DNA of 43,355 nucleotides, from positions 269,151-312,505 of the forward strand of contig NW_014577068.1 of the NCBI RefSeq assembly GCF_000485595.1, given 5' to 3'. This stretch comes from Priapulus caudatus. Its lineage: Eukaryota; Priapulida; Priapulimorpha; Priapulimorphida; Priapulidae. The number at the start of each line of letters is the position of its first letter. The first letter of the stretch is position 1. A program made the translations under genes and the position numbers. The notes below the pieces were generated by a model. It made no database searches and was not told where the DNA came from. It saw nothing but the letters and a program-made list of their open reading frames with translations. This document shows positions 11,521-22,540 of the stretch, piece by piece.

Positions 11521-12489
11521 ATATATATAACCTTTCTTCTCCTCTCTTGCAATGCATCCTCTTTCGTAGTAGGTCCACAATACGCTACCATACTACTGTT
11601 ACAAACATATGCCTACACGAATCGAATCCGAGTTAATTAAATATATTTATCGCCTCCATTTGGCAGCTGCCGTATGAACTTGTTGCTCGAATGCTCCCTC
11701 AAGCCACTATTAATAATCCTCTGACAAATAACCAAATTGCTATATAAATTCGAATATATTAATATCTGGAGATAACTAATTGCTAAGAATGTTGGCGCAT
11801 ATGTTTCACACGGCCGTGAGATGCGTACGAAGAGATTTATTGCGACTACGACCCAACACTGAGAGAGTATATACACAAAGCAGAAGTCGACGACGCACGT
11901 GATTATCTCGAAGAACTCGACACCGCTGGGCAGGTACAAGAAACGCACTGTACCATAGAGTGTAATCATTGCGTTAATATAATTGCATTTTAGCGAGAAA
12001 AATTGTCAGACATATAAATTAAAGGGCGATAAAAATATGAAACATTTGTTGTATCACCCATAAATAGAGCGTCTGAAACTACTCATAAACAGCAGTAAGA
12101 ACACTAACGTCGGCGGGAAAGTCGAATAATCGATCGTTTTCTATTTCCGTGTTAAGATGCTATGTCTCGATTCGCTTTAAGAATTTTTGGTCGAGTTATT
12201 CAAATTGGCGTAGATGATTAAATGTCGAATAATGATTACCTGTACGAAATAGTGCATGTCCATATCTACATAGCCTGTTAACATATTTAGCAGTGCGAAA
12301 ATTGAAATGCGTCAGAAGTATTACCCCATCAGGCTGATGTAATCTGAGAGACATGCTAAACTGAATAACACTAATTGTACAGACTCACATAAGTCTTGTC
12401 ATAGAGTCGTGATTGGTTTAGGTTACAGCCGATAGAGAGGCTACTTCGCGAGATGCTCCAAGTCATCCCATTCATTACCGATATAGTCA
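11521..12489. other. No gene recognised
   Basis: Could hold upstream exons of the Ras-like fragment, but no P-loop motif is visible on the plus strand. Confidence 0.45.
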
Positions 12490-13035
12490 CTGTGACGGTA
12501 TTTCGTTTCAGGACATGGAGGACATATCTGCTCGCATAGAGGACCATATACATGGCCGACGGCAGTCATTCTATGTACTCCATCACGACAAGTGCAGCTT
12601 CGACGAATGGCATCGCCTAAAGTTCCCATCAACCACATCCGCAAGCGAGGTCGCAAACTGAGCCACGGACACGCGAACGAGTGCCCTGTAAACCTCGTCG
12701 GCAACAAGTCAGACATGATCGCGCGACCGCATGGTGTCCTTGAGCAGTACAGCGCCGCTCGCTCGAGCCTCGCCTGCGTCAACTTCACGAGATCTCGCGC
12801 GTGAGAGCTACGGCAAGTGCTGCTCATTTCGAGGACTGTACAGGAACTGGCGCGCGTGAAGGAAGGAGCACAAGTGACGCGAGCCAACACTGACGAGGGC
12901 GTCACCAAGCTGCCGCGCTCAGCCCGACGGCGAGTCCCTCTCGCAAATCACTCGAGGAGAAAACGAAGAGACCTGGAGCTGTTCGATGGATTTTCGGCGG
13001 ACGCAGGCAACGGTCGAAGACGACGACCTCTCTAG
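12490..13035 (+). pseudogene. Frame-shifted Ras-superfamily small GTPase fragment (C-terminal half)
   Basis: A GC-rich island in AT-rich surroundings gives GTPase-like blocks in order but in different plus-strand frames: DGISFQDMED (from 12493), ADGSHSMYSITTS (12554 on, resembling the 'ADAY..VYSIT..SF' segment of Ras proteins), RKRGRKL then CPVNLVGNKSDM (12694-12717, the NKxD guanine-specificity motif), ARESYG (12797-12814, where the SAK-like G5 loop should be) and VLLI...QELARVKEG (12817-12867), then a basic tail ending RRRRPL and TAG at 13035. The P-loop half is not seen nearby, so this is the last exon of a split gene or a truncated copy. At least three frame changes are needed. The SRP54 exons in the same window need none, which favours a pseudogene over assembly error. 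A 155-residue minus-strand ORF over the same bases is probably the shadow. Family (RERG/RGK-like or other Ras-like) not resolved. Confidence 0.5.
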
Positions 13036-13190
13036 AGGTTCCTACAGACGTGCTGAGGCGAGAGACGCATGAGCGTGAGCATGCAGGGCAGCGTGTCGCA
13101 GCTATTCGTGCACGGATGATGCGTACTGTACGAACGCACCCAACCCCAACTGATCTCTCTCTCTCCATATATGTATGTGCGTATGTATGA

Positions 13191-13233
<43 letters not shown>

Positions 13234-13236
<3 letters not shown>

Positions 13237-13770
13237 GGTGTATCCAGATTTTTCTGGTGGGTCTCTGATCATAATTTTGGACCTTTCAACAATGAAATAA
13301 CAGCAAGATGTGATTAAAATGTCAATACAATTTAATTGAAACCAAAAAAAATTTCCAAAACAAAATTGTCAGTTTTTAAAACAAAAATTTGAAGTTTTTT
13401 GATCAGTTTTTTTAAACAAGTTTTTCTGACTCAGTTGAAAACAGTCTTTTGAACTGTTTATCTTGTCTTTGTTTTGATCTTGTCTTGTTTTGCTTTGTCT
13501 TGTCAGAGTCTGTTGTCTCTCTTTTTTGAACTCAGTTTTTAACAAAAAATTGTGTTTAAAAAAAGGCCTCAGTTTCAGAATTGCTGGAATGGGATAGATT
13601 TGCGTCACGCAATTGGCAAGTCTTATCTCATTGCTGGTACCGGATCAATTATGCTTTTCTATTATGTCATCGTGAAAAGGCCTCGAAAAAAAATGTCTTT
13701 GAAAAAAATGTGACGCTTTGAAATTTTGGGGTCGTACGACCCTCACGACCCCCTCTTGCATACACCCATG
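13234..13770. mobile_element. MITE with GGGTGTAT ends between TA runs
   Basis: Left CAGGGTGTATCCAG, right GCATACACCCATG; TA dinucleotide runs touch both sides. The interior is poly-A/T rich (many TTTTTAAAAC and TTGTCTTG units) and codes for nothing. Confidence 0.5.
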
Positions 13771-13789
13771 ATATATATATTATTAAGAG

Positions 13790-13837
<48 letters not shown>

Positions 13838-13922
13838 CAGGGGTTAATAATGGCAAATTCTCATTTGTCATTTGTCAATGTCATCAATGTCGTCAATGTC
13901 AATTTGTCATTTTTAACCCCTG
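13838..13922. mobile_element. Palindrome-ended 85-bp element, CAGGGGTTAA type
   Basis: Starts CAGGGGTTAATAATG and ends TTTTTAACCCCTG, with a short-repeat core (TCATTTGTCA, TGTCATCAATGTCGTCAATGTC). It is inserted in a TA run, so target-site length cannot be read. Possibly related to the CAGGAGT family. A similar single end (CAGGGGGTCAATG) begins near 13957 without a partner. Confidence 0.5.
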
Positions 13923-14189
13923 ATATATATATATAGTTACTATATAAAAGTTATGTCAGGGGGTCAATGTTAGCACATTTGTTGTTGTCCACTTTTTGTT
14001 ACATATAGATTTTTGTTACATATACCTTTTGTTTATATAGATGACTGATTAGGGCTCCCGTTGTGTCCAGACTATGGCTTAGCCCATTTTTTGACAGGCA
14101 ACGTGTCTTGGCTGCTTGACATTTGGCGACAGGGTGCTGAGTACGTGATGCCGAATGCTAGGTAATTGTCGTATGAACCGACTACTAAC

Positions 14190-14649
14190 GCTGAGAGGGT
14201 CAATGTCCCCCAGAGTACTGCCGGAACGTACCCTGGTACTATCTAATATGCCGGACCGTACCTCGCCTACTCCACTAACGAGTCTAGGGAATCACCTACG
14301 CCTACTCCCTAACCCTAACCCTAACCCTAATCCTAACCCTAATCCTAACCCTAACCCTAACCATATCAAATAGTTACCAGGGTACGCTCGGTATCCAATG
14401 AGAGCCTCCGTGGCCCAGTGGTTAGGCCTCGTACACTGTCCACTGAAGGCTGTGAGTTCAAACCCCGGACGGGCACAGTGAATTTTCTCAAGGTGTAAAA
14501 ACCTGGCTCTCAACAATGGAGACTGTGAATCTCCTACAAGATTTCTTTGCGGCTGTCTCAGCTAAGCTGTGCTTCGATCAACAAGACTTCTTGCCAAAGG
14601 ACGTTATCCTGCGCCACGTAGCGGTCGTCATCGTAGGCGTAGCTCGCAG

Positions 14650-14691
<42 letters not shown>

Positions 14692-14797
14692 GTCTGTGTA
14701 ATGCCCGTTTCGGTCTCCTAGGCAATTATTCCGGTATACCGGACCGTACCCAGGGTACGTTCCGGCAGTACCCTGGGGGACATAGACCATATGAGCC
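14190..14797 (+). mobile_element. Telomere-motif MITE, copy 2, interrupted by a SINE
   Basis: Left end GCTGAGAGGGTCAATGTCCC, right end ACATAGACCATATGAGC. Contains the family's ATGCCGGACCGTACCTCGCC block and about nine CCCTAA or CCTAAT units at 14305-14362. About 290 bp of tRNA-derived SINE plus a TA run separates the two halves. Confidence 0.75.
14400..14693 (+). mobile_element. tRNA-derived SINE
   Basis: The head folds like a tRNA: GCCTCCG at the 5' side pairs roughly with CGGACGGGC, a box A (TGGCCCAGTGG) lies at about 14410-14420, and a box B-like GAGTTCAAACCCC lies about 35 bp on. A non-tRNA body follows and the element ends in a TA-rich tail (14654-14692). The promoter boxes are intact enough for past Pol III transcription; box B departs from consensus. 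It sits inside the telomere-motif MITE, so it inserted later. Confidence 0.65.
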
Positions 14798-15357
14798 GAA
14801 CTGGGTGGCACTGAACAACCCTCTGAGCTGAACTATGGCGTACGTGACGTGCGTCTAGTACCTCTAGGTCGTTCGAAACGTGACGAAAATCTACTTAGAC
14901 GCAATTATCGCGCATTTGCTGCGGCGCTCTCCCGCACGTGCGTCACTCGTGCTGCAAATAATGAGTGATTAGAGTAGTGACGCACAGCTCGCAAATTCGT
15001 CGTGTGCGTCACAAGGCCGAGTGCTAGCGTCTCCTGGCGCCAACCGCGCGTACGTAGGTAACGCACGCTCGCGCACCGCCACTGCCTGGCGTGTTGACGT
15101 TATAGCCTTGTTAATCTAGGACGCCGTGTCGAAAGCGCAGAGGTGATTTCAATGAGCTTATTCGTGATGATACTGATTGGGAAGGCGTTTCGTTTAGGCG
15201 CGGTTCTTTACGAACACCTGCGCCGTAAGCTTAGGAAACCAGCTGCTGCTACACGTGTCGTGCGACCGTATATACAACTAGATCTATACATAACTTTACA
15301 GTTTATACATACTTACGAATCGATGAACATTTGAAACGTTGATGAACAATAGCATTA
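14798..15357. other. No gene recognised
   Basis: Relatively GC-rich with frequent ACGTGCGTCA motifs (about 14838-15010) but no supported coding frame. Confidence 0.45.
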
Positions 15358-15364
15358 CTATAAT

Positions 15365-15429
15365 CAGGAGTGAATAATAATAGATTATCTGTTATAGATT
15401 ATCTATTAATCTATTATTATTCACTCCTG
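15365..15429. mobile_element. Mini-palindromic element, CAGGAGT family, 65 bp with perfect 7-bp target duplication
   Basis: 23-bp perfect inverted arms starting CAGGAGTGAATAATAATAG surround a 19-base loop. CTATAAT abuts both ends (15358-15364 and 15430-15436). Confidence 0.8.
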
Positions 15430-15910
15430 CTATAATCACACCTACAGAGCGGATCACCGACAACCGGGCCCGTGATACATGTAGCAATGTATTTTGTTCA
15501 TCGCGTGCACACGTTCGTAGGTCGCTGCTATTAGCTAGGTAGTCGCTAATGATTAAAAAGCTTTTCACAGAGACGCAAATTATTTTCCACCACGTGCGTT
15601 CTATGCAATTTTATAATATTGCTATAATTAAGGTCATTGTATATTGACCTCTACAAGAAATTGCACGTACGTCGATGATACAGCATTTGTTTCACAACGT
15701 TTAAATAAATGGACAAGACAGCATCTCAGAGCTTCTGACACCCTATAGCTTCTAGGTGCCACTGGTACCAGCGGACCCCTCCCTTTTCCACATCCCACCG
15801 CATGGAGCTGGAATAGTGACGTGTGCATATGTTCTATTTATTTAAAATACGAGCGCAAAAACTTGCCTTGCATTGCGTAAAAGTAATCTAACATTTTGAA
15901 GACTACTAAA

Positions 15911-16118
15911 GCTGAGAGGGTCTATATATATATATATGTCCCCCGGGGTGCTGCCGGAAGATACCCTGGTTGGTACTATCTAATATGCCGGACCGTACCT
16001 CGCCTACTCCACTAACGAGTCTAGGGAGTCGCCTACGCCTACTCCCTAACCCTAACCCTCACCCTAACCCTAACCCTAACCCCAATCCTAACCCTAAACA
16101 TATCAAATAGTGACCACT
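15911..16118 (+). mobile_element. Telomere-motif MITE, copy 3, right end missing
   Basis: Starts GCTGAGAGGGTCTATATATA with a TA expansion inside the terminal repeat, then TGTCCCCCGGGGTGCTGCC. Keeps the GCCGGACCGTACCTCGCC block and about nine CCCTAA-type units (16044-16097), then ends at ATATCAAATAGTGACC. The right inverted repeat is absent. Confidence 0.7.
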
Positions 16119-17114
16119 AAATGTGTCGATTGCAAACATAAATCCGATCGGTGAAGTCGTTTTTCGCATTTTCTGCAGTGCGAAGACGCGAACAACTTTG
16201 CACCTTTTGCTTTCCCCGCCGTTTTTGCCATGCATCAATTAATCTACAGACACATGCACCACGATGTAGGAGATGGCGTTCGTAGTGCTTAAAAGGTTCG
16301 TTTCACACGTTTAATGGATATTGCATTGAATTTAACGCGAGACTGAAGGCTTAATTTTGAACACGCTTTTCCAATGTGCTACCTATATTGATTGAATGAA
16401 AGGTGCAGACGCATTCCAATGGCCATCGACACATATAGGCGACGGTGTACTATGTGGCCGGGCGTTCATATGAAAGTGCAGTAATAAAAATACATTTATT
16501 TATTCATATAGCTCGTGGTTTGTTGCAAAAGACTGAAAATCGTGCTTTCCGATTCGCACGTTCAGAAATCGTAATGCTGCCGAATATATAGGGTGTAGGC
16601 CACATGGCAGTAACACCCGATTTCCATGTCTCCATGGAGATGCATTGCCTCTTATGAGAGTGAAAATGTCGAGAAAACAATTATCACCTGGCTGAAGGCT
16701 TTGAAAGTATCGATTCTTCACTCAGTAATTCACATTTCGCTCTGCCTATATCATAGTACATAATTGCGTGTTCAAGTTTATGCGCTCGGCATGACGAAAC
16801 CTCTGAAAATGACATACAACCTCCATTGGGATATGTGTGAGTAATCTGTCATGTACGAATTGTCCATTTTCATGAGCTGGAGGCTAATTTCTACATCACA
16901 GGAACTACATTATTTGCGACGAAACTGTATATCATGATCTATTATATTGTAAAGGTTCATCATCAAAACCCGCGCGAAAGTTTTCATTTCTCGTGCGCTT
17001 TCAATCACGCCAATTTGATCCCGTTTGTAGTAGATCGGTCGGTCGGGGTCACACTTGATTAGCTGTATTAATTCCAGCGCTATCCCCCACCCTCACCGCA
17101 CTCACAGTCATGAA

Positions 17115-17117
<3 letters not shown>

Positions 17118-17195
<78 letters not shown>

Positions 17196-17217
17196 ACACA
17201 CACACAACGCATACACA

Positions 17218-17286
<69 letters not shown>
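17118..17286. repeat. CA dinucleotide repeat with CG core
   Basis: CA runs interrupted by CGCGCGCGCGCG at about 17179-17191. Z-DNA prone. Confidence 0.9.
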
Positions 17287-17288
<2 letters not shown>

Positions 17289-18849
17289 CGGGCTTAAGTA
17301 CAGAGGAACGACGTCGGTTAGTCGTCATCGATAACAAAACGCGAGGCTAGAAATAGTAGCCGCTTTCTTGGCGTTTATATGTATGGAGTCCGAGATTAAT
17401 CGGATAGCTGGATTAGTGCTGATCTGCATGGCTACATCGATGGCATCGTCATCGTGTACACACGGCTATTACGGTGAGGCGCTAATCGTAATGTACGCTA
17501 GATTACATTGAACCCTACAGAAAACTTTACTACGATTAAATGATTGGATGTGCAGTAAACGCATATCAACGCCTTTACTATGAGGTAGGCAGCACTACGT
17601 ACGGAACACATTGTCTCGCATGATATTATATTCATCGTCGTGGTAGATAATTGCACAATCTCAGCGTCGGGGCTTGATCACCGATGTTCCTAGAAACACA
17701 TTGAGAATATTTTCGGTTATAGGAAGAAGTTTTTTGCAATACCTACCAAATCGTTGCACGTATGGTCTATATACTACTCAGGGTTGTATGAGTGAAACTT
17801 GTTTAACGGTTATTAACGATTTTATGACTGCACAGTGCACACAATACGTTTCTACAGATATGTTAACTTGTATTCGTGTAACTTGCTTTACCGTTTTCAT
17901 ATCTATGAAATGCGCCTGTTTAGAAAAAGCAAGCTGATTGAGTCTGAAGCTATATAGTCTGTAATTTGATGTGACATTACTTCCCGACTACTGTGTTTAG
18001 TAGAAGTGAGCTCAATCATGAAATAGTTTATATTAAAGTATATAGCATATAGTAATGTGTTTTATATGTCACAAACGTACGCGAAATTTACGCCATATAG
18101 TTGATATAGTGCGTGTGAACATAGATTATATTTTTAATTCGAATTCAACAAATTAATACAGAATGACCGAGTACGGAAATAACTTGTCAGCTAATCGTCA
18201 ACATTAAACATATAGATTTATTTTAACTAAATTGTACGTTCATATTTTTATCATTTTTCGTCTCTCTTTCAATGCAATGCATGTAATTATTATTGCCGGG
18301 TGGCACGGTAGTATTTAATAAAGTGCCGAATGCTTAGCTAGAAAGCTTGTCGAGAATCGTAATGAGATGCTACGGAAATAATTACACGGGGCCTTGCATA
18401 CAGGCCTTGCCATAAAACCTCTGTGTATATTTACATATATATTCGTAACCACTACAATATTTCACCTGAAAATTAACTGCGTTAGTATTTGCCAGCTACA
18501 AAATAATCAAATTACGTGGACGATATTAAATTACCGCAAATGAGACTACTATTTTTAAATGTCTGCGTACGTTTTTAAATGCACCGTGCACGCGGGTGTC
18601 GCGCAAGCATGCGTGTTGTGCGCGCGTGTGTGTCGTATGAACGAGTGCGTTTATGCGTGAGTGGTCTTGCACGCGAGCGCTATACACTGAACCTAGGTTA
18701 GATGATTTGAAGAAATTGCGCTAAGTAAAAGCAATCTACCTTATGCTGGAACTATCGCCGACCATGAACATGTATTGTTAAAACGAATGCGCAGGAAAAC
18801 GTATGGAACCTATGGTGTTCCAAAATTGCCATCACGCGTCGTGCGATTC

Positions 18850-18883
18850 AAATGTGCGACGTCGCGCACGACGTCGCACATTT
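18850..18883. repeat. Perfect 15-bp-stem hairpin in a GC pocket
   Basis: AAATGTGCGACGTCG, loop CGCA, then the exact reverse complement. Wider inverted similarity (TTCCAAAATTGCCATCACGC about 18819 and GACGCGACGGCAATTATG about 18937-18954) suggests it is the heart of a ~150-bp foldback element. Confidence 0.65.
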
Positions 18884-19286
18884 CTGTTCCATAATTGACA
18901 AGGGCGACGTCGTGGTTGAAGAAGGAATAAAAAACAGGACGCGACGGCAATTATGAAATTATGGAATTATGGATTGGGTATCAGCTCTAATCATTCTAAT
19001 AATCATTATTGCATATATGATATTATTACGTGTCTAACTATTTAGGACCTATATGAATAACGATATAAGTGGTTTATTATAAACAAATATATATTATTTA
19101 TTATTATAATATGTGCTATTATATATACTATTTATTTATTTATTTCTTCATTCATTTTTATGCTTAGAGTATCACTATTTCACGACATATTAACGAGCTA
19201 ATTTTGGCTGTCCCGGTGAATGGCAATATGGCGGGTGAGCTGCTTCATTGTGTTTGTATGCGGTAGATAACGCATGTGCCCTTCAG

Positions 19287-19366
19287 TTATAGGCATAGAA
19301 ATAATATAGATAATATAGATAATCATATGAGATAATCTATCTATATATTACTTCTATGGTTATAGC
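19287..19366. repeat. 80-bp imperfect palindrome
   Basis: TTATAGGCATAGAAATAATA pairs with TATTACTTCTATGGTTATA around an AT-rich centre containing ATCATATGAGAT. Confidence 0.55.
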
Positions 19367-20068
19367 ATAGACTCACAATATAGTTATATTATCATATTGT
19401 TATATATTTATATTATATAGTTATATAGTTATATAGTTATATAGTTATACTAACTATAATAGTCATAGACTATGTCATAATCATATAGTCATAGTCATAG
19501 TCATAGTCATTACAATATCTTGTAAATAGATATTCTTATATTATATACTATTATTATGGTCTATGGAACTTATAGTGGTCGCCATTCTTTATGCCGTCGT
19601 TCTAAGTATCTAAGTATCTATAATACGTAATATAATATAAGTATCGTCGTTCTAAGGCTCTGTTTATTAATTGAGGGCGGTGAACCTCGCGGCTGGGAGA
19701 TATCTTTACTATCTATAACTGGAGAGCAGTACGTAATAGCATATATTTAGCACCTATTAGCATATTAACTTATGAAAGGCCAGCGCAGATTATTTTATGC
19801 GGCGATAGCTGCTCTAATAATACGAATATTTGCACACACTAGCTATGCAAATTTGATCCCTCATTAAACTGGTACGGGCCTGTCGCGCGCCAAGCGCGCA
19901 CCAAATCGTAGCGTACAGATACAAAATTTGACCCCACATCAAAGTAGCACGGGTTGACTGTGCATGCTCAGTTCAGCTCGCTACGTCACTCCGCACATAG
20001 ATATTGTACTTTTATGTGACCTAAATAAGGCTATGCGGATGCGCATTGCGAAACTTAGTGCGCGCTAA

Positions 20069-21634
20069 AGCCCGCCGCACACGCTGTGGAACGCGCTGCG
20101 CCATCGTTCCACAGCGTGTGCGCATGCAAAATGCATCGATCTGTGGCGTGTGGAAAATATCACACGTGTTTGATATTTTCTTCCACGTGTGGCAGATTGA
20201 ACAGCGTGTGCGGAGTGGCTGTGGAAAGTTCCACACCGTCTCTATGTAACTGACCAATAGTAGGAGGTCAAGCGAGTCACGTGATCTTAACTTGCGGTTG
20301 CAGCGCGGTTGCACTGCGGTACACGCACGTACACGCAGATACACGCACGTACACGCGGGTACACGCACGTACACGCAGATACACGCACGTACACGCGGGT
20401 ACACGCACGTACACGCAGGTACACGCACGTACACGCGGGTACACGCGGATACACGCACGTACACGCGGGTACACGCACGTACACACAGATACACGCACGT
20501 ACACGCGGGTACACACACGTGCACGCGGGTACACGCACAACGTACACGCGGGTACACGGAGATACACGCACGTACACGCGGGTACACGCACGTACACGCA
20601 GATACACGCACGTACACACAGATACACGCACGTACACGCGGGTACACGCACGTACACGCAGATACACGCACGTACACGCGGGTACACGCGGATACACGNN
20701 NNNNNNNNATCCGCGTGTACGTGCGTGTACCCGCGGCACGTGCGTGCACGTGCGTGTACCCGCGTGTACGTGCGTGTATCTGTGTGTACGTGCGTGTATC
20801 TGCGTGTACGTGCGTGTACCCGCGTGTACGTGCGTGTATCTCCGTGTACCCGCGTGTACGTTGTGCGTGTACCCGCGTGCACGTGTGTGTACCCGCGTGT
20901 ACGTGCGTGTATCTGTGTGTACGTGCGGGTACCCGCGTGTACGTGCGTGTATCCGCGTGTACCCGCGTGTACGTGCGTGTACCTGCGTGTACGTGCGTGT
21001 ACCCGCGTGTACGTGCGTGTATCTGTGTGTACGTGCGTGTATCTGCGTGGACGTGCGTGTACCCGCGTGTACGTGCGTGTATCTCCGTGTACCCGCGTGT
21101 ACGTTGTGCGTGTACCCGCGTGCACGTGTGTGTACCCGCGTGTACGTGCGTGTATCTGTGTGTACGTGCGGGTACCCGCGTGTACGTGCGTGTATCCGCG
21201 TGTACCCGCGTGTACGTGCGTGTACCTGCGTGTACGTGCGTGTACCCGCGTGTACGTGCGTGTATCTGCGTGTACGTGCGTGTACCCGCGTGTACGTGCG
21301 TGTATCCGCGTGTACCCGCGTGTACGTGCGTGTATCTGCGTGTACTACGTGAGTGTACCGCAGTGCAACCGCGCTGCAACCGCAAGTTAAGACCACGTGA
21401 CTCGCTTGACCTCCTGCTATTGGTCGGTTACATAGAGACGGAGTGGAACTTTACACAGCCACTCCGCACACGCTGTTCAATCTTCCACACGCGTGTGATA
21501 TTTTCCACACGCCACAGATCGATGCATTTTGCATGGGCACACGCTGTGGAACGCGCTGCGCCATCGTCCACACGCACGCCATCGTCCACGTGTGGTCGAT
21601 GGCGCAGCGCGTTCCACAGCGTGTGCGGCGGGCT
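20069..21634. mobile_element. Large inverted-repeat (foldback) element with minisatellite arms and central assembly gap
   Basis: Ends AGCCCGCCGCACACGCTGTG and its inverse, flanked by TAA (20066-20068 and 21635-21637), as for PIF/Harbinger elements. Each arm has about 250 bp of unique GC-rich sequence, then a tandem array of 20-bp units (TACACGCACGTACACGCAGA and GCGGG variants), left 20320-20698 and right 20709-21355. Ten N (20699-20708) mark a gap. The right array repeats itself with a ~243-bp period, the left has one counterpart of that block, so array length is probably under-assembled. Confidence 0.75.
20699..20708. other. Assembly gap (10 N) at the centre of the inverted repeat
   Basis: The join is made exactly where the tandem array changes strand, so the true size and structure at the centre are unknown. 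Confidence 0.95.
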
Positions 21635-21944
21635 TAAGCACCAGATTGCGTGCAGACACAACTTAGAGCGGGATAACTTGACCCTCCTTTATTTGCGGGG
21701 CCAAATTGGTGCGGGCCAGTGCGTATTTGGAGCGGGATCGCGTGTACACGCTGCAAAAATTTAACGCGCGCCTGTCCCGGGCTACTTTGGTGTGGTCAAA
21801 TTTGCAGTCTGTACGGGGTATCAGAGATCATACGATCGCCGACGGCTGCTACGGCAGTGGAGGAGCAGTTCCGAATCTCCTTATCCACCACCTTCCTACG
21901 GAGTAAACATCCTCCACTTGTTCATCGCCGTAGACTGGCTGTAC

Positions 21945-22058
21945 ACACACACGCTTATCCACACGCACACGCTCACGCACAGGCACAGGCACACGCACAC
22001 GCACACGCACACGCACACGCACACGCACACGCACACGCACACGCACACGCACACGCAC
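21945..22058. repeat. CACACG hexanucleotide repeat
   Basis: About 13 ACACGC units after an imperfect start. Confidence 0.85.
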
Positions 22059-22192
22059 GCAACTAATTTTGTCTTTATTATTGCTTTTTTTCGACGCTTC
22101 CTCCCACCTCAGTTCCGCTAGGGTATAACACGTATAAATACTCACAACGCGTATATCATTCCCCCAGGTAATAAGCTCGTACCACTAATAAG

Positions 22193-22275
<83 letters not shown>

Positions 22276-22346
22276 CTGGCGCGTCGTCCCACGTGCGCTG
22301 CGTCGTGCTGCGAGAGCGGCGTGTGTGTGTGTGTGTTGCGTGTGTG

Positions 22347-22401
<55 letters not shown>

Positions 22402-22420
22402 GGTGTGTGTTTGTATGCTG

Positions 22421-22452
<32 letters not shown>

Positions 22453-22540
22453 TGTGTGTGTGTGCATGCGTGATTGTGGTGTGTCTGTGCATGTGTGCAT
22501 GTGCGGGTGTGTGTCTGTTTGTATGCGTGCCTGTGCGTGT
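22193..22540. repeat. GT, GTGC and related repeats
   Basis: Two long GT runs (22193-22267 and 22320-22399) separated by a unique GC-rich 50-bp stretch, then GTGC units to 22453. Confidence 0.9.

Larger units (their letters stand above)
16119..20065. other. No gene recognised outside the marked repeats
   Basis: AT-rich. ORFs are short and without motifs (87 residues at 17674-17937, 73 at 16500-16721). Tandem TATAG and TCATAG runs lie at about 19420-19510. Confidence 0.5.

Noticed and set aside
20021-21764. ORFs of 369-490 residues on both strands in several frames
   Set aside because: They run through a TACACG/CGTGTA minisatellite that lacks stops in most frames and across 10 N; all are low-complexity and mutually overlapping.
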